Origin: Amycolatopsis pretoriensis
GTDB taxonomy: Bacteria; Actinomycetota; Actinomycetes; Mycobacteriales; Pseudonocardiaceae
Direction: 5' to 3'
DNA length: 64,000 nt
NCBI RefSeq assembly: GCF_900107925.1
Contig: NZ_FNUJ01000009.1
Span: forward strand, 186,001-250,000
This document shows, in pieces, positions 33,041-42,020 of this stretch. Numbering within the stretch: the stretch's first letter is position 1; the number at the start of each line of letters is the position of its first letter. Under the pieces are notes generated by a model, which made no database searches, was not told the DNA's origin, and saw nothing but the letters and a program-made list of their open reading frames with translations. The position numbers were made by a program, and so were the translations under genes.

Positions 33041-33892
33041 TTAATCGCGCGTTATCGGAGAAATGGCGTCGATTCGCACATCTGCGGTGGCGGCGCGGAC
33101 GAACGCCGCCACCGCCCGGGATCGTGTCCGGTCGGGCCAGGCCAGCAGCACCGACGTCCGGGGCGCGTCGAGCACCGGCACGCACGCGATGTCCGCGCGC
33201 GCGTGGCGGCGGGCCGACTCCGGGACGATCGCCACCACCTGGCCCAGCGCCACGAGCTGGAGCAGCTGCCCCGCGTCCCGCACCTCGGACCCGTCCACGT
33301 CGCTGCCGGGCCAGCGGGGGAACGGCTCGCCGTCCAGGTCGGTGAGCACCAGTGCCGACCGGCCGGCCAGCCGGTGCCCGCGCGCGAGCATCGCCACCTG
33401 GTCCTGCTCCAGCAGCAGCTCGGTGTCGAACCCGACGCAGTCGTCGTGGGGGCCGTGCAGGAACGCCAGGTCGACGCGGCCGTCGCGCAGCATGCGGGAC
33501 TGCTCGCCGACCCCGCCCACGACGACCTCGACCTCGGTCGCGTCCGGGTCGGCCCGGTAACCGGGGAGGATCCGTTCGAGCAGGCCGGCGTCGCCGTCCG
33601 GTTTCATCGCCACGAGCAGCTTCGGCACCTCCTGCCCCGCGCGCTGTGCACGGCGCACGGCCGCGTCCACCGCGTCGAGCGCTTTTCGGCTCTCCGCAAG
33701 GAAAACCGCGCCCGCGGGGGTCAGGCTGACGCCGCGGCTCGTGCGGTTCAGCAGCGGCACGCCCATGCGGCGTTCGAGCTGCTGGATGGCGCGCGACAGC
33801 GGCGGCTGCGCCATGCCGAGGCGCCGCGCGGCCCGGCCGAAGTGCAGTTCCTCGGCGACGGCCACGAAATACGCGAGCTCCCGCGTCTCCAT
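33041..33892 (-). CDS. LysR-family regulator (next to SDR)
   Basis: A 283-residue regulator. The N-terminal helix-turn-helix is canonical (ELAYFVAVAEELHFGRAARR, LSRAIQQLERRMGVPLLNR) and the remainder is a periplasmic-binding-like effector domain. ATG 33892. It is divergent from a short-chain dehydrogenase with a 70-bp gap, the classic LysR arrangement, so it probably activates or represses that gene in response to its substrate. The gene is intact; the effector is unknown. Confidence 0.93.
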   Translation of the reverse strand: METRELAYFVAVAEELHFGRAARRLGMAQPPLSRAIQQLERRMGVPLLNRTSRGVSLTPAGAVFLAESRKALDAVDAAVRRAQRAGQEVPKLLVAMKPDGDAGLLERILPGYRADPDATEVEVVVGGVGEQSRMLRDGRVDLAFLHGPHDDCVGFDTELLLEQDQVAMLARGHRLAGRSALVLTDLDGEPFPRWPGSDVDGSEVRDAGQLLQLVALGQVVAIVPESARRHARADIACVPVLDAPRTSVLLAWPDRTRSRAVAAFVRAATADVRIDAISPITRD

Positions 33893-33962
33893 ACCGCCAG
33901 AGTATCGGCCGATGCGGCATCGGTGTTGGCTCGCGCGGGCGGCCCGCTGGTGTGCTGGGGCC

Positions 33963-34679
33963 ATGGACGAAATCACTTTGGTCACCGGCGCGAACAAGGG
34001 CATCGGCCGGGAGATCGCCGCGCAGCTCGCCGCCCTCGGGCACACCGTCGTCATCGGCGCCCGCAGCGCGGAACTGGGCGAGAAGGCGGCCGCGGAACTG
34101 GGCGCGGATTCGGTGGTCCTCGACGTGACGGACCCGGCGTCGGTCACCGCGGCCGCCGCCCTGGTCGAGGAGCGCTACGGCCGGCTCGACGTGCTGGTCA
34201 ACAACGCCGCGATCGCCCGCCCGCCGGGCACCGAACCGGCCCACCAGAGCCCGAGCACCGCCGACCTGGGCACCCTGCGCACGATCTTCGAGACGAACTT
34301 CTTCGGCGTCATCACGGTCACGAACGCGCTGCTGCCGCTGCTGCGCCGGTCGGCCGCGCCGCGCATCGTCAACGTCGCCAGCAGCGCCGCGTCGCTGACC
34401 CGGAACGCCGACCTCGACACCGAGCTGCCCATTTCGGCGGGGTACACGCCGTCGAAGACCGCGTTGACGTCGTTGACCCTGCAGTACGCGCGGGAGCTGC
34501 GGCCCGACGGGATCCTGGTCAACGCGGTCTGCCCGGGCTACTGCGCCACGGACCTCAACGGCCACGCCGGCTTCCGGACCCCGGCGCAGGGCGCGGTGGC
34601 AGCGGTCCGGATGGCGACGATCGGCGCGGACGGTCCGACGGGCACCTTCGTCGACGACGAGGGCGTGGTGCCCTGGTGA
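33963..34679 (+). CDS. Short-chain dehydrogenase/reductase
   Basis: A 238-residue NAD(P)-dependent oxidoreductase. The cofactor motif TGANKGIG is at residues 8-15, NNAAIA near 80, the catalytic Ser in VNVASSAAS and the YTPSK catalytic Tyr/Lys near residue 160. The basic residue in ARSAEL after strand 2 suggests a preference for NADPH. Most similar in feel to carbonyl-reductase-type SDRs. It is regulated in all likelihood by the divergent LysR gene. Substrate unknown. Confidence 0.92.
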   Translation: MDEITLVTGANKGIGREIAAQLAALGHTVVIGARSAELGEKAAAELGADSVVLDVTDPASVTAAAALVEERYGRLDVLVNNAAIARPPGTEPAHQSPSTADLGTLRTIFETNFFGVITVTNALLPLLRRSAAPRIVNVASSAASLTRNADLDTELPISAGYTPSKTALTSLTLQYARELRPDGILVNAVCPGYCATDLNGHAGFRTPAQGAVAAVRMATIGADGPTGTFVDDEGVVPW

Positions 34680-34741
34680 CGGCCTAAACCGCCGGGCCGG
34701 GCCACGCGTGGAGGGTGGCGAACCGAGGGAAGGAGCCCAAT

Positions 34742-35170
34742 ATGGTCCGGAAGAGCAAGCGCGTGGTCCGGCGGCTCGCGGCCGTGCTGCTGGCGCCCGT
34801 AGCGGCCCTGGCGCTGGCCGCGACGCCCGCCTCGGCGGCGACCAGCGGCTTCGCGACCGTCAGCTCCTGGCAGGACTGCCCCGAAGGGTGGTTCTGCGCT
34901 TGGGAGAACGCCGACGCCACCGGCCACTGGGCCCGCTTCCAGGACGGGTCGTCCGATCTGACGAAGGCGATCAACGGCTACGTGTTCAACGACAAGTTCC
35001 AGTACGCCTACAACCGGACGGGCAACGTCTGGGCCCTCTACGAGAACATCGGCTACAACTACTACCAGCCCGGGCGCAAGCTGCTGATCGGCCGCGGCTG
35101 GCGGGGCCCGCTGGCGCCGAAGTACAGCTTCGCGAACATCACCAGCTCGCTGCTCTGGATCCCCAACTAG
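34742..35170 (+). CDS. Secreted I36-type peptidase inhibitor / beta-gamma-crystallin-like protein
   Basis: A 142-residue secreted protein. Signal peptide (to about residue 33, ending TPASAA) and a mature 110-residue domain with the opening Cys-rich motif WQDCPEGWFCAWENADATG of peptidase inhibitor family I36 (SMPI-like), which inhibit metalloproteases. A good GGAAGGAG site precedes ATG 34742. Such inhibitors protect secreted proteins; the window also encodes two M4 metalloproteases, a suggestive pairing. The stop shares the CTAG tetramer with the convergent acyltransferase gene. Confidence 0.82.
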   Translation: MVRKSKRVVRRLAAVLLAPVAALALAATPASAATSGFATVSSWQDCPEGWFCAWENADATGHWARFQDGSSDLTKAINGYVFNDKFQYAYNRTGNVWALYENIGYNYYQPGRKLLIGRGWRGPLAPKYSFANITSSLLWIPN

Positions 35171-35841
35171 GCGACGCCCTCGCTGGGCCGCTTGTGGTAG
35201 GTGTCCACGTACTCCTGCCCCGAGATCTCCAAGATCGCGTACATGACCTCGTCGGTCACCGACCGGCGGATCGCCGGCGCGTAGTCCTGGCCCTCGTACC
35301 GCGAAAAATCGAGTGGCTTGCCGAACGTGATGCCGATCTTGGCCAGACGCGGGATGCGAGCCCCGCCGGGCTGGAGGCCCTCGGTGCCGGTCAGCGCGAC
35401 CGGCACCACCTTCGCCCCCGTCGCCAGCGCCAGCGCCGCGACGCCCGTGTGGCCGCGGTGGAGCCGGCCGTCCAGGGAGCGCGTGCCCTCGGGGTAGATC
35501 GCGAAGACGCCGCCCGCGTCCAGCACCTTGCGGGCCGCCTCCAGGGCCGCGAGCCCGGCCTGGGCGTTGCCGCGCTCGACCGGGATGTAGCCGAGGCCGC
35601 CGACGAACCCGGCCATCAGCTTGCCCTTGAGGCCCTTGCCGGTGAAGTACTCCGCCTTGCCGAGGAACTTGACCTGCCGCGGGGTCGCGAACGTGATCAC
35701 GCCGGTGTCGAGCGCGGCGCGGTGGTTGGCGGCCAGCAGCACCGGGCCGTCGGCGGGCACGTTCTCCACGCCCCGCACCTCGGGCCGGTACACCGCCCTG
35801 GCCAGCGGGCCCAGCACGAACCGGACAAGCAGCGCGATCAA
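35167..35841 (-). CDS. 1-acyl-sn-glycerol-3-phosphate acyltransferase (PlsC family)
   Basis: A 224-residue phospholipid-synthesis enzyme. The catalytic HX4D motif is NHRAALD near residue 40; the substrate-binding YPEGTRS is near residue 118, and the N-terminus is a hydrophobic helix that anchors it to the inner membrane face. The TTG start at 35841 has GGAGGAGGA six bases upstream, which decides it. It is divergent from gpgS with 33 bp between starts. Converts lysophosphatidate to phosphatidate, or acylates a related lipid. Confidence 0.92.
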   Translation of the reverse strand: MIALLVRFVLGPLARAVYRPEVRGVENVPADGPVLLAANHRAALDTGVITFATPRQVKFLGKAEYFTGKGLKGKLMAGFVGGLGYIPVERGNAQAGLAALEAARKVLDAGGVFAIYPEGTRSLDGRLHRGHTGVAALALATGAKVVPVALTGTEGLQPGGARIPRLAKIGITFGKPLDFSRYEGQDYAPAIRRSVTDEVMYAILEISGQEYVDTYHKRPSEGVA

Positions 35842-35874
35842 GTGGTCCTCCTCCTCGGGTGCGGTGCCACCAGC

Positions 35875-36795
35875 ATGGCACGATCGTTACTCGTGAGTTG
35901 GTTCGAGCGGCGTACGTGGCAGGAGCCCGGGTGGACGCCCGGGGACATCGTGACCGCGAAGGGTGACCGGACGGTTTCGGTCGTGCTACCGGCACTGGAC
36001 GAAGAGCGGACCGTGGGTGACGTCGTCGCGTCGGTACGGCCCCACCTGGGGAGTGTCGTCGACGAGCTCGTCGTCATGGACTCGGGTTCCACGGACGCCA
36101 CCGTCGAAACGGCCGAGGCCGCCGGCGCGCGGGTGGTGCGCCGCGAGGACGTCCTGCCGGACCTGCCGCCGGTGCCCGGCAAGGGCGAGGTCCTGTGGCG
36201 CTCGCTGGCCGCGACCAGCGGCGACGTCGTCGTGTTCCTCGACTCCGACCTCGTCGACCCGGACCCGGCGTTCGTGCCGTCGCTGCTCGGGCCGCTGCTC
36301 ACCGAAAACGGCGTCCACCTGGTCAAGGGCTTCTACCGGCGTCCGCTGCGACTGGAGAGCACCGGCGGCGGCCGCGTCACGGAGCTGCTGGCGCGGCCGG
36401 TGCTCTCGGCGCTGCGCCCGGCGCTCGGCGGGCTGGTCCAGCCCCTCGGCGGCGAGTACGCGGGCACCCGCGAGTTCCTCGAGTCGGTGCCGTTCGCGGC
36501 CGGGTACGGCGTCGAGATCGGGCTGCTGCTCGACGCCGAGGCCCGCTACGGCCTCGACGGGCTCGCCCAGGTCAACCTGGGTGTCCGCAAGCACCGCAAC
36601 CGGTCGCTCCTGCAGCTGGGCGCGATGTCCCGGCAGATTCTGGGCACGGCCCTGGACCGCTGCGGCGTCCCGGCCGCGGACGCGCCGTTCACGCAGTTCG
36701 TGCAGGTCGACGAGGAGTGGCTGCCGGACGTCACGGACGTGCGGGTCGCCGACCGGCCGCCGATGCGGGAAGTGCTCGCCCGTCCTCGAGGGTGA
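35875..36795 (+). CDS. gpgS: Glucosyl-3-phosphoglycerate synthase
   Basis: GT-A family glycosyltransferase (GT81) that makes glucosyl-3-phosphoglycerate from UDP-glucose and 3-phosphoglycerate, first step toward methylglucose lipopolysaccharide. The 306-residue chain follows the mycobacterial GpgS closely as I remember it: TVSVVLPALDEE, ELVVMDSGSTDATV, GKGEVLWRSLAATSGDVVVF, LDSDLV (the DXD-like metal site), GGRVTELLARP, GGEYAG and GYGVEIGLL. ATG 35875; a GTG at 35893 is possible. The 3' end overlaps the convergent cydC gene by 65 bp. Confidence 0.95.
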   Translation: MARSLLVSWFERRTWQEPGWTPGDIVTAKGDRTVSVVLPALDEERTVGDVVASVRPHLGSVVDELVVMDSGSTDATVETAEAAGARVVRREDVLPDLPPVPGKGEVLWRSLAATSGDVVVFLDSDLVDPDPAFVPSLLGPLLTENGVHLVKGFYRRPLRLESTGGGRVTELLARPVLSALRPALGGLVQPLGGEYAGTREFLESVPFAAGYGVEIGLLLDAEARYGLDGLAQVNLGVRKHRNRSLLQLGAMSRQILGTALDRCGVPAADAPFTQFVQVDEEWLPDVTDVRVADRPPMREVLARPRG

Positions 36796-38323
36796 GGACC
36801 TCGTCGAAGCCGGCCAGGTGCTCGGGCCGGTGGGTGACGAGGACGACCGTGCCTTTGGCGTGCGCGAGGACGTTCTGCAGGACGGCGTCGCCGTGGGCGG
36901 GATCGAGGCCTTCGACCGGCTCGTCGAGGACCAGCACTTTCGGGTCAGCCAGGACGGCCCGGGCGAGGATCAGCCGTTGCCGCTGACCGCCGGAGAGCGC
37001 GTCGCCGTCCGGGCCGGTTTCGCGGTCCAGGCCGAGGTCGAAACCGGCGGTCGCGCAGGCTGCCGCCAGTTCGCCGTCGGTCGCGTCCGGCTTGGCGAGC
37101 AGCAGGTTTTCGCGGACGGTCGTGTGGAAGATGTGCGCGTCGGCTTCGGCGCCCGAGATGATCCGCGGCAGGTCGGCGTACTCGCCGAGCGGGTGGCCGT
37201 CGAGGAGGACCTGGCCGTCCGTCGGGGTTTCGCTGCCGAGCAGGAGCCGCAGCAGGGTGGTCTTCCCGGCGCCGCTCGGGCCGAGGATGCCGACGCGCTT
37301 GCCGGGCGGCAGGTCGAGGTCGATGTGCTGCAACGCGGGCGCGCGGCCCGGGTACCGGACGCCGGCGTTCGCGAGCCGGAAGTGTCCACTTTGGACTCGT
37401 CGGGTGCCGGTGGGCTTGACGGGCGTTTCGAGGACGGCCTTCACGCGGGCGGCCGACGCCTGGATCTCGGGGACGCGGCGGGCGGCCCCGATCAAGGGGA
37501 GGACGACCTCGAAGCTCGTCAAGGCGGCGAGGGTGAGGGCGGCGGTCCACGGCACGGAGGCGTGGCAGAGCAAGGCGACGGCGACCGTGGTGACCAGCTG
37601 GACGAGCGTCCCGGCGGCGGTCGCCACGGCGGTCTTGGCCGACGCTTTCCGGTCGGTCGCGGCGATCTCGTCGACCACTGCGGTGGCCCGTGCGCGGTGT
37701 TCGTCGAGGGCTCCGGCAGCGACGAGTTCGCGATGTCCGGTGACGAGTTCGACCGCGCGTTCGGCGAGTTCGGCTCGTCTTGGAGCGTCTTCCCGAGCGG
37801 CCCGGCGGGTGATCCGGACGACCAGCCACGGCAGCAGGACCCCGGCGACGAGCAGTCCGGCACCGAGCACGATGGCGGCGGACACGGACGCGGTCAGCGT
37901 GATCGCGACGGCGGAGGTTCCGACCAGCGCGGCGACGCCCGCGGGCAGCAGCCACCGCAGGACGGCGTCCTGCAGGGCGTCCACATCGGACACGAGCCGC
38001 GTGACGAGGTCGCCGCCGGAGAACCGCGAGCCGGGAACGAGGGCCTGATAGACGCGGGTTCGGAGGGCGCCGAGCCACCGCAGGACGACCTCGTGCCCGG
38101 CGAGCCGTTCGGCGTACCGGAGACCGCCGCGAAGGAGGGCGAGGGTCCGGACGCCGACGATGGCGACGGTCAGGGCCCCGAGCGGCGGCTGTTCGGCGGC
38201 GCGCAGGAGCAGCCAGGCGGCGGTGGCCATGAGCGCGAGGGCGGCGAGTTCGGCGCCGGCCCCGAGAAGGGCGGCACGGAGAAGTCGCAGGAAGTCCCTT
38301 GTGGACAAAGCCCAGATGTTCAC
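36731..38323 (-). CDS. cydC: Glutathione/cysteine ABC exporter subunit CydC
   Basis: A 530-residue half-transporter required for assembly of cytochrome bd. N-terminal six-helix membrane domain (about 1-310), then an ATPase domain with Walker A GPSGAGKTT, signature LSGGQRQRL and Walker B VLVLDEP followed by VTHRPEH. The GTG at 38323 overlaps the cydD stop as GTGA, so CydD and CydC are co-translated and should form the heterodimer that exports reductant to the outer face. The gene overlaps the convergent gpgS over its last 65 bp. Confidence 0.95.
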   Translation of the reverse strand: MNIWALSTRDFLRLLRAALLGAGAELAALALMATAAWLLLRAAEQPPLGALTVAIVGVRTLALLRGGLRYAERLAGHEVVLRWLGALRTRVYQALVPGSRFSGGDLVTRLVSDVDALQDAVLRWLLPAGVAALVGTSAVAITLTASVSAAIVLGAGLLVAGVLLPWLVVRITRRAAREDAPRRAELAERAVELVTGHRELVAAGALDEHRARATAVVDEIAATDRKASAKTAVATAAGTLVQLVTTVAVALLCHASVPWTAALTLAALTSFEVVLPLIGAARRVPEIQASAARVKAVLETPVKPTGTRRVQSGHFRLANAGVRYPGRAPALQHIDLDLPPGKRVGILGPSGAGKTTLLRLLLGSETPTDGQVLLDGHPLGEYADLPRIISGAEADAHIFHTTVRENLLLAKPDATDGELAAACATAGFDLGLDRETGPDGDALSGGQRQRLILARAVLADPKVLVLDEPVEGLDPAHGDAVLQNVLAHAKGTVVLVTHRPEHLAGFDEVLTLEDGRALPASAAGRRPARP

Positions 38324-39879
38324 GCCGCCACCTCCGCACAAACGCGCCCATCCCGCAGCTCGATCACCCGGTCCGCCAGCGAAACCATCGCCGGCCGGTG
38401 CGCGACCAGCAGCGCCGTACGCCCCGGCAGCAACCGCCGCGTGGCGGACAGCACTGCCGACTCCGTGCGGGAATCCAGCCGCGCGGTCGGCTCGTCGAGC
38501 AGCACCAGTCCCGCCGAAGTTCGCGCCAGCGCCCGAGCCAAGCCGACGCGCTGACGTTGGCCCGCCGAGAGAACCTCGCCCAGCTCGCCGATCGGCGTGT
38601 CGAACCCACCGGGCAACCCCGCGGCCACCGAATCCAGCGCCGCCGCCCGGGCCGCCGCGGGAACGTCGGCGGGCGAGCCCAGGGCGATGTTCGACGCCAA
38701 CGATCCCCGGAACAACGTGGGCCGCTGCGGGACCCAGGCAACGTCGGCCAGCCAGTCCGCGGGGGACAGGGATCGCAGGTCCACGCCGTCCACGAGCACC
38801 CGCCCCGAAGCAGGCGTCACGAACCCCAGCAGGACAGCCAGCACCGTGCTCTTTCCCGACCCGCTGGGCCCGACCAGCGCCACCCGCGAACCGGCAGGCA
38901 CCGAGAAGTCCACTTCGGACAAAGCCGGAACGCCCTCGTAGGAAACCGATACCCGCTCGAAGACGACCGAAGGCGCCCCTCGACGTCGAGTGCGGGCAGC
39001 CGAGCGCGGCGAAACCACCGGCACGGCGAGGACCTCGCGCAATGCCGTCAACCCTTCCGCCGCCGCGTGGAACTTCGCGCCTGCCGCGCGCAGCGGCAAG
39101 TACGCCTCCGGTGCCAGCACCAGGATCAGCAGCGCCGTCCGGGCGTCGAGTTCGCCCGCCAGCAGCCGGAACCCGATCGGCACCGCGACCAGCGCGACCG
39201 ACAGCGTCGCGACCAGCTCCAGCACCAGCGACGACAGGAACGCCACGCGCAGCGTCTTCAGCGTCGCGTCGGCGTGGGCGGCGGCCATCGAGCGGACCGT
39301 CGAGGCCTGGGCGGACGCCCGGCCGAAAACGCGAAGCGTCCCGAGCCCGCGCACGACGTCGAGGAAGTGCCCGCCCAGCTTCAGCAGCAACGACCACTGC
39401 CGCGAAGTCCGCGCGGCCGTGTGCTTCCCGACGAGGATCGCGAACACCGGGATCAGCGGCAGCGTCGCCGTCACCACCAGCGCCGACACCAGGTCCGTCG
39501 TGAACAGCCGCACGACCACCGCGATCGGCACCACGACCGAGACGACCAGCGACGGCAGGTACCCGGTCAGGTAGCTGTCCGTCGCGTCGACACCCCGCGT
39601 GACCTGCGTCGCGACGACGCCGGCGCGGTCCGGTGACGAGCCGAGCAGCCGTCGCCGAAGTCCACTGCGCACCGCGGCCGCGAAGCGTCCACTGAGGACA
39701 CCCTGACCCCAGGTGAGCGCGACCCGCCCGAGCAAAGCCACGACCAGGAACAGGGACACCCCGCCGCCGGTGAGCAGCGTGGCCAGCCCTTCGGCTTGCA
39801 GCAGCACCGCGGCCGCGGAAAGAACACCGAGCGCGGCCAGTACGGACAGGTACCGCCGGAGTCCGGGCAGAGCAGGCAC
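38320..39879 (-). CDS. cydD: Glutathione/cysteine ABC exporter subunit CydD
   Basis: A 519-residue half-transporter partner of CydC. The membrane domain (about 1-300) precedes the ATPase with Walker A GPSGSGKST, signature LSAGQRQRVGLARAL and Walker B LVLLDEPTARLD. GTG 39879 has GGAG five bases upstream and lies 8 bp after the cydB stop, so it is part of cydABDC. Needed for maturation of the bd oxidase. The order A-B-D-C is the common one for bd operons. Confidence 0.95.
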   Translation of the reverse strand: MPALPGLRRYLSVLAALGVLSAAAVLLQAEGLATLLTGGGVSLFLVVALLGRVALTWGQGVLSGRFAAAVRSGLRRRLLGSSPDRAGVVATQVTRGVDATDSYLTGYLPSLVVSVVVPIAVVVRLFTTDLVSALVVTATLPLIPVFAILVGKHTAARTSRQWSLLLKLGGHFLDVVRGLGTLRVFGRASAQASTVRSMAAAHADATLKTLRVAFLSSLVLELVATLSVALVAVPIGFRLLAGELDARTALLILVLAPEAYLPLRAAGAKFHAAAEGLTALREVLAVPVVSPRSAARTRRRGAPSVVFERVSVSYEGVPALSEVDFSVPAGSRVALVGPSGSGKSTVLAVLLGFVTPASGRVLVDGVDLRSLSPADWLADVAWVPQRPTLFRGSLASNIALGSPADVPAAARAAALDSVAAGLPGGFDTPIGELGEVLSAGQRQRVGLARALARTSAGLVLLDEPTARLDSRTESAVLSATRRLLPGRTALLVAHRPAMVSLADRVIELRDGRVCAEVAA

Positions 39880-39887
39880 GGGAACTC

Positions 39888-40856
39888 CTAGAAGTGCAGC
39901 AGCGAACGCTGGTCGACGGGGTTCCGGTGCGCGCGCCAGGTCAGCCACTGCACCACGAGCAGCAAGACCAGCGCCGGCGCGGCGAACCAGCCCAGAATTC
40001 CGAACGTCCCGGACGCCGTCGCCGCGTCGCCGACGGTCAGCGTCGAGCCCGGCGACGCGAGCACCGTCGGGAACCGCAGCGTCCCGGCCAGCAGTGCCGG
40101 GCTCGCCGACAGCACCATCGACCCGACGAGCGCCACCCGGTACCGCCGGGTCCGCAACCCCAGCCAGCAGGCGGCGAAAGCCCCGAAGGCCAGCACGGCG
40201 ACACCCGCGCCGAGCGCCGTCACACCGTCCAGCGCGAAGAACCCCCAGCCCGTCGCGATCACCAGGAACGCGAAGACGGGCGCGGTCAACGAACGCGCCA
40301 GCCGCACCGCGCGGCGGGTCAGCTCCGCCGGCGCGCGGACCGCGAGGAACGCCGCCCCCTGCAAGCAGAACAACGCGACGAACCCGAGCGCCCACAGCGC
40401 CGCGTACGGGTTGAAGAACGCGAGCACGTCGGCGATCGGCGGCAGCCCGAGCACCACGTTGCCGAGGAACAGGCCCCACGACAGCGCCGTCACCAGCGCG
40501 CCGCCGACGATGCCCGCCGTCCAGGCACCGCGCCGCGCGTCCGGGCGGCGGCTGCGCAGCTGCATCGACGCCGTGAACGTGACCAGGCCGAGCAGCAGCG
40601 TCACGACCAGGACGTACGCCCCGGCGAACACCTTGCCCTCCAGGTGCGGGAACGCCCCGAAGAGCAGGCCGACCGCGGCCACCAGCCACACCTCGTTGGC
40701 CAGGAAGAACGGCCCGAGCGCGCCGAGCGTCTGCCGCCGCTTCCGCTCGTCGGCCTCGAACGCGGGCAGCAGCATCCCGACGCCGTAGTCGTAGCCCGCC
40801 AGCGCGAAGTACCCGCAGGTCAGCAGGCCGAGCACGCACCACCAGAAAGTCGCCAC
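39888..40856 (-). CDS. cydB: Cytochrome bd oxidase subunit II CydB
   Basis: A 322-residue integral membrane subunit with about nine hydrophobic helices. The N-terminus WWCVLGLLTCGYFALAGYDY and the Gly/Asp motif YDYGVGMLLP are conserved CydB features, as is FFLANEVWLVAA. The subunit supports the CydA hemes. It starts 3 bp after the cydA stop. Slightly shorter than the mycobacterial and E. coli forms (about 346 and 379 residues). Confidence 0.94.
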   Translation of the reverse strand: MATFWWCVLGLLTCGYFALAGYDYGVGMLLPAFEADERKRRQTLGALGPFFLANEVWLVAAVGLLFGAFPHLEGKVFAGAYVLVVTLLLGLVTFTASMQLRSRRPDARRGAWTAGIVGGALVTALSWGLFLGNVVLGLPPIADVLAFFNPYAALWALGFVALFCLQGAAFLAVRAPAELTRRAVRLARSLTAPVFAFLVIATGWGFFALDGVTALGAGVAVLAFGAFAACWLGLRTRRYRVALVGSMVLSASPALLAGTLRFPTVLASPGSTLTVGDAATASGTFGILGWFAAPALVLLLVVQWLTWRAHRNPVDQRSLLHF

Positions 40857-40859
40857 CGG

Positions 40860-42020
40860 TCAGACTCCGCTCAGGACGGGCAGTTCGGCGGGCTCTTCGG
40901 CCGGTTCCGGGCCGCGCTTGGCGACGCGCGCCATGAGCACCCAGTCGGCCACCGCGAGCGCGGCGAACAGCACGGAAAAGGCGATGAAGGAGAACAGGAT
41001 CTGGCCCGCCGGGACGCCCGCGATCGCGTCCGCGGTGCGCAGCTTCCCCCAGACCAGCCACGGCTGCCGGCCGAGCTCGCGCACCAGCCAGCCCATGATC
41101 GCGGCGACGAACGGCAGCGGGATCGCCGCGACCATCAGGTAGTGCAGGAACCGGGCCTTGGTGATCCAGTTCTTGACCAGCAGCAGCGTGCCGAGGAGCG
41201 CGCAGAGGAACATCAGGAACCCGAGCCCGATCATGGCGCCCAGCGGCATGCCGACGACGCTCTCGTCCAGCTTGTCCGGCTGGTACATCTTCAGCTGGCC
41301 GAACTGCGCGAAACCCTGGTTGACGACGAAGATCGAGCCGACGAGCGCCGCGACGACGCCGATCCGCATCGAGCGGCCGAAGAACTCGACCTCGGTCGTG
41401 CGCTTCAGGAAGTGGTACGCGCTGACGCCGACCACGAAGAACCCGCCGGTCACCAGCGCCGCGCTGAGCACGTGCGGCAGCGACGCGGCCAGCGCCGGGT
41501 TCGAGAACAGCGCGCCGAAGTCGTCGAGGTGCAGCGTGCCGCCTTCGAGCCGGCTGCCGACCGGGTTCTGCAGGAACGAGTTGGCCAGCATGATGAACAG
41601 CGCCGACGCGTACGCGGTCAGCGTCACCAGCCAGATCAGGGTCAGGTGCAGCCATTTGTTCAGGCGCCCGAAGCCGAAGATCCACAGGCCGAGGAACGTC
41701 GACTCGAGGAAGAACGCGACGAGCGTCTCGATGGCCAGCGGTGCGCCGAAGACGTCGCCGGCGAATGCGGAAAGCCCGGTCCAGGTCAGCCCGAACTGGA
41801 ATTCCATCACGATTCCGGTGACGATCCCCAGCGCGTAGTTGATCACGTACAGGCGGCCCCAGAAGCGGGTCATCCGCAGCAGCTCCGGCTTGCCGCCGAG
41901 CGTCCAGCGCGTCTGCATCACGGCCACCAGCGTGACCAACCCCAGTGTGAGCAGCACGAACAGGAAGTGGAACGAGGTCGTCGTCGCGAACTGGAGTCTC
42001 GCGACCGGAAGTGCGTTCAT
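40860..42020 (-). CDS. cydA: Cytochrome bd oxidase subunit I CydA lacking the Q-loop
   Basis: A 386-residue heme subunit. The residues aligned to E. coli heme and proton ligands are present: H18, E98, E106 (AIETLVAFFLEST), H183, M263 and E315 in GWLVRELGRQPW. But the loop between helices 5 and 6, which in E. coli carries the quinol-binding Q-loop of roughly 150 residues (with K252 and E257), is reduced to about residues 234-259. Usual length is about 485-520. The enzyme probably still reduces O2 but may take electrons in a different way. Likely leaderless: TAGCCT (42032-42027) lies 6 nt before ATG 42020. Confidence 0.94.
   Translation of the reverse strand: MNALPVARLQFATTTSFHFLFVLLTLGLVTLVAVMQTRWTLGGKPELLRMTRFWGRLYVINYALGIVTGIVMEFQFGLTWTGLSAFAGDVFGAPLAIETLVAFFLESTFLGLWIFGFGRLNKWLHLTLIWLVTLTAYASALFIMLANSFLQNPVGSRLEGGTLHLDDFGALFSNPALAASLPHVLSAALVTGGFFVVGVSAYHFLKRTTEVEFFGRSMRIGVVAALVGSIFVVNQGFAQFGQLKMYQPDKLDESVVGMPLGAMIGLGFLMFLCALLGTLLLVKNWITKARFLHYLMVAAIPLPFVAAIMGWLVRELGRQPWLVWGKLRTADAIAGVPAGQILFSFIAFSVLFAALAVADWVLMARVAKRGPEPAEEPAELPVLSGV

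Noticed and set aside
36731..38323. cydC/cydD considered as ordinary multidrug ABC exporters
   Set aside because: Their tight overlap and position directly after cydAB favour CydDC.
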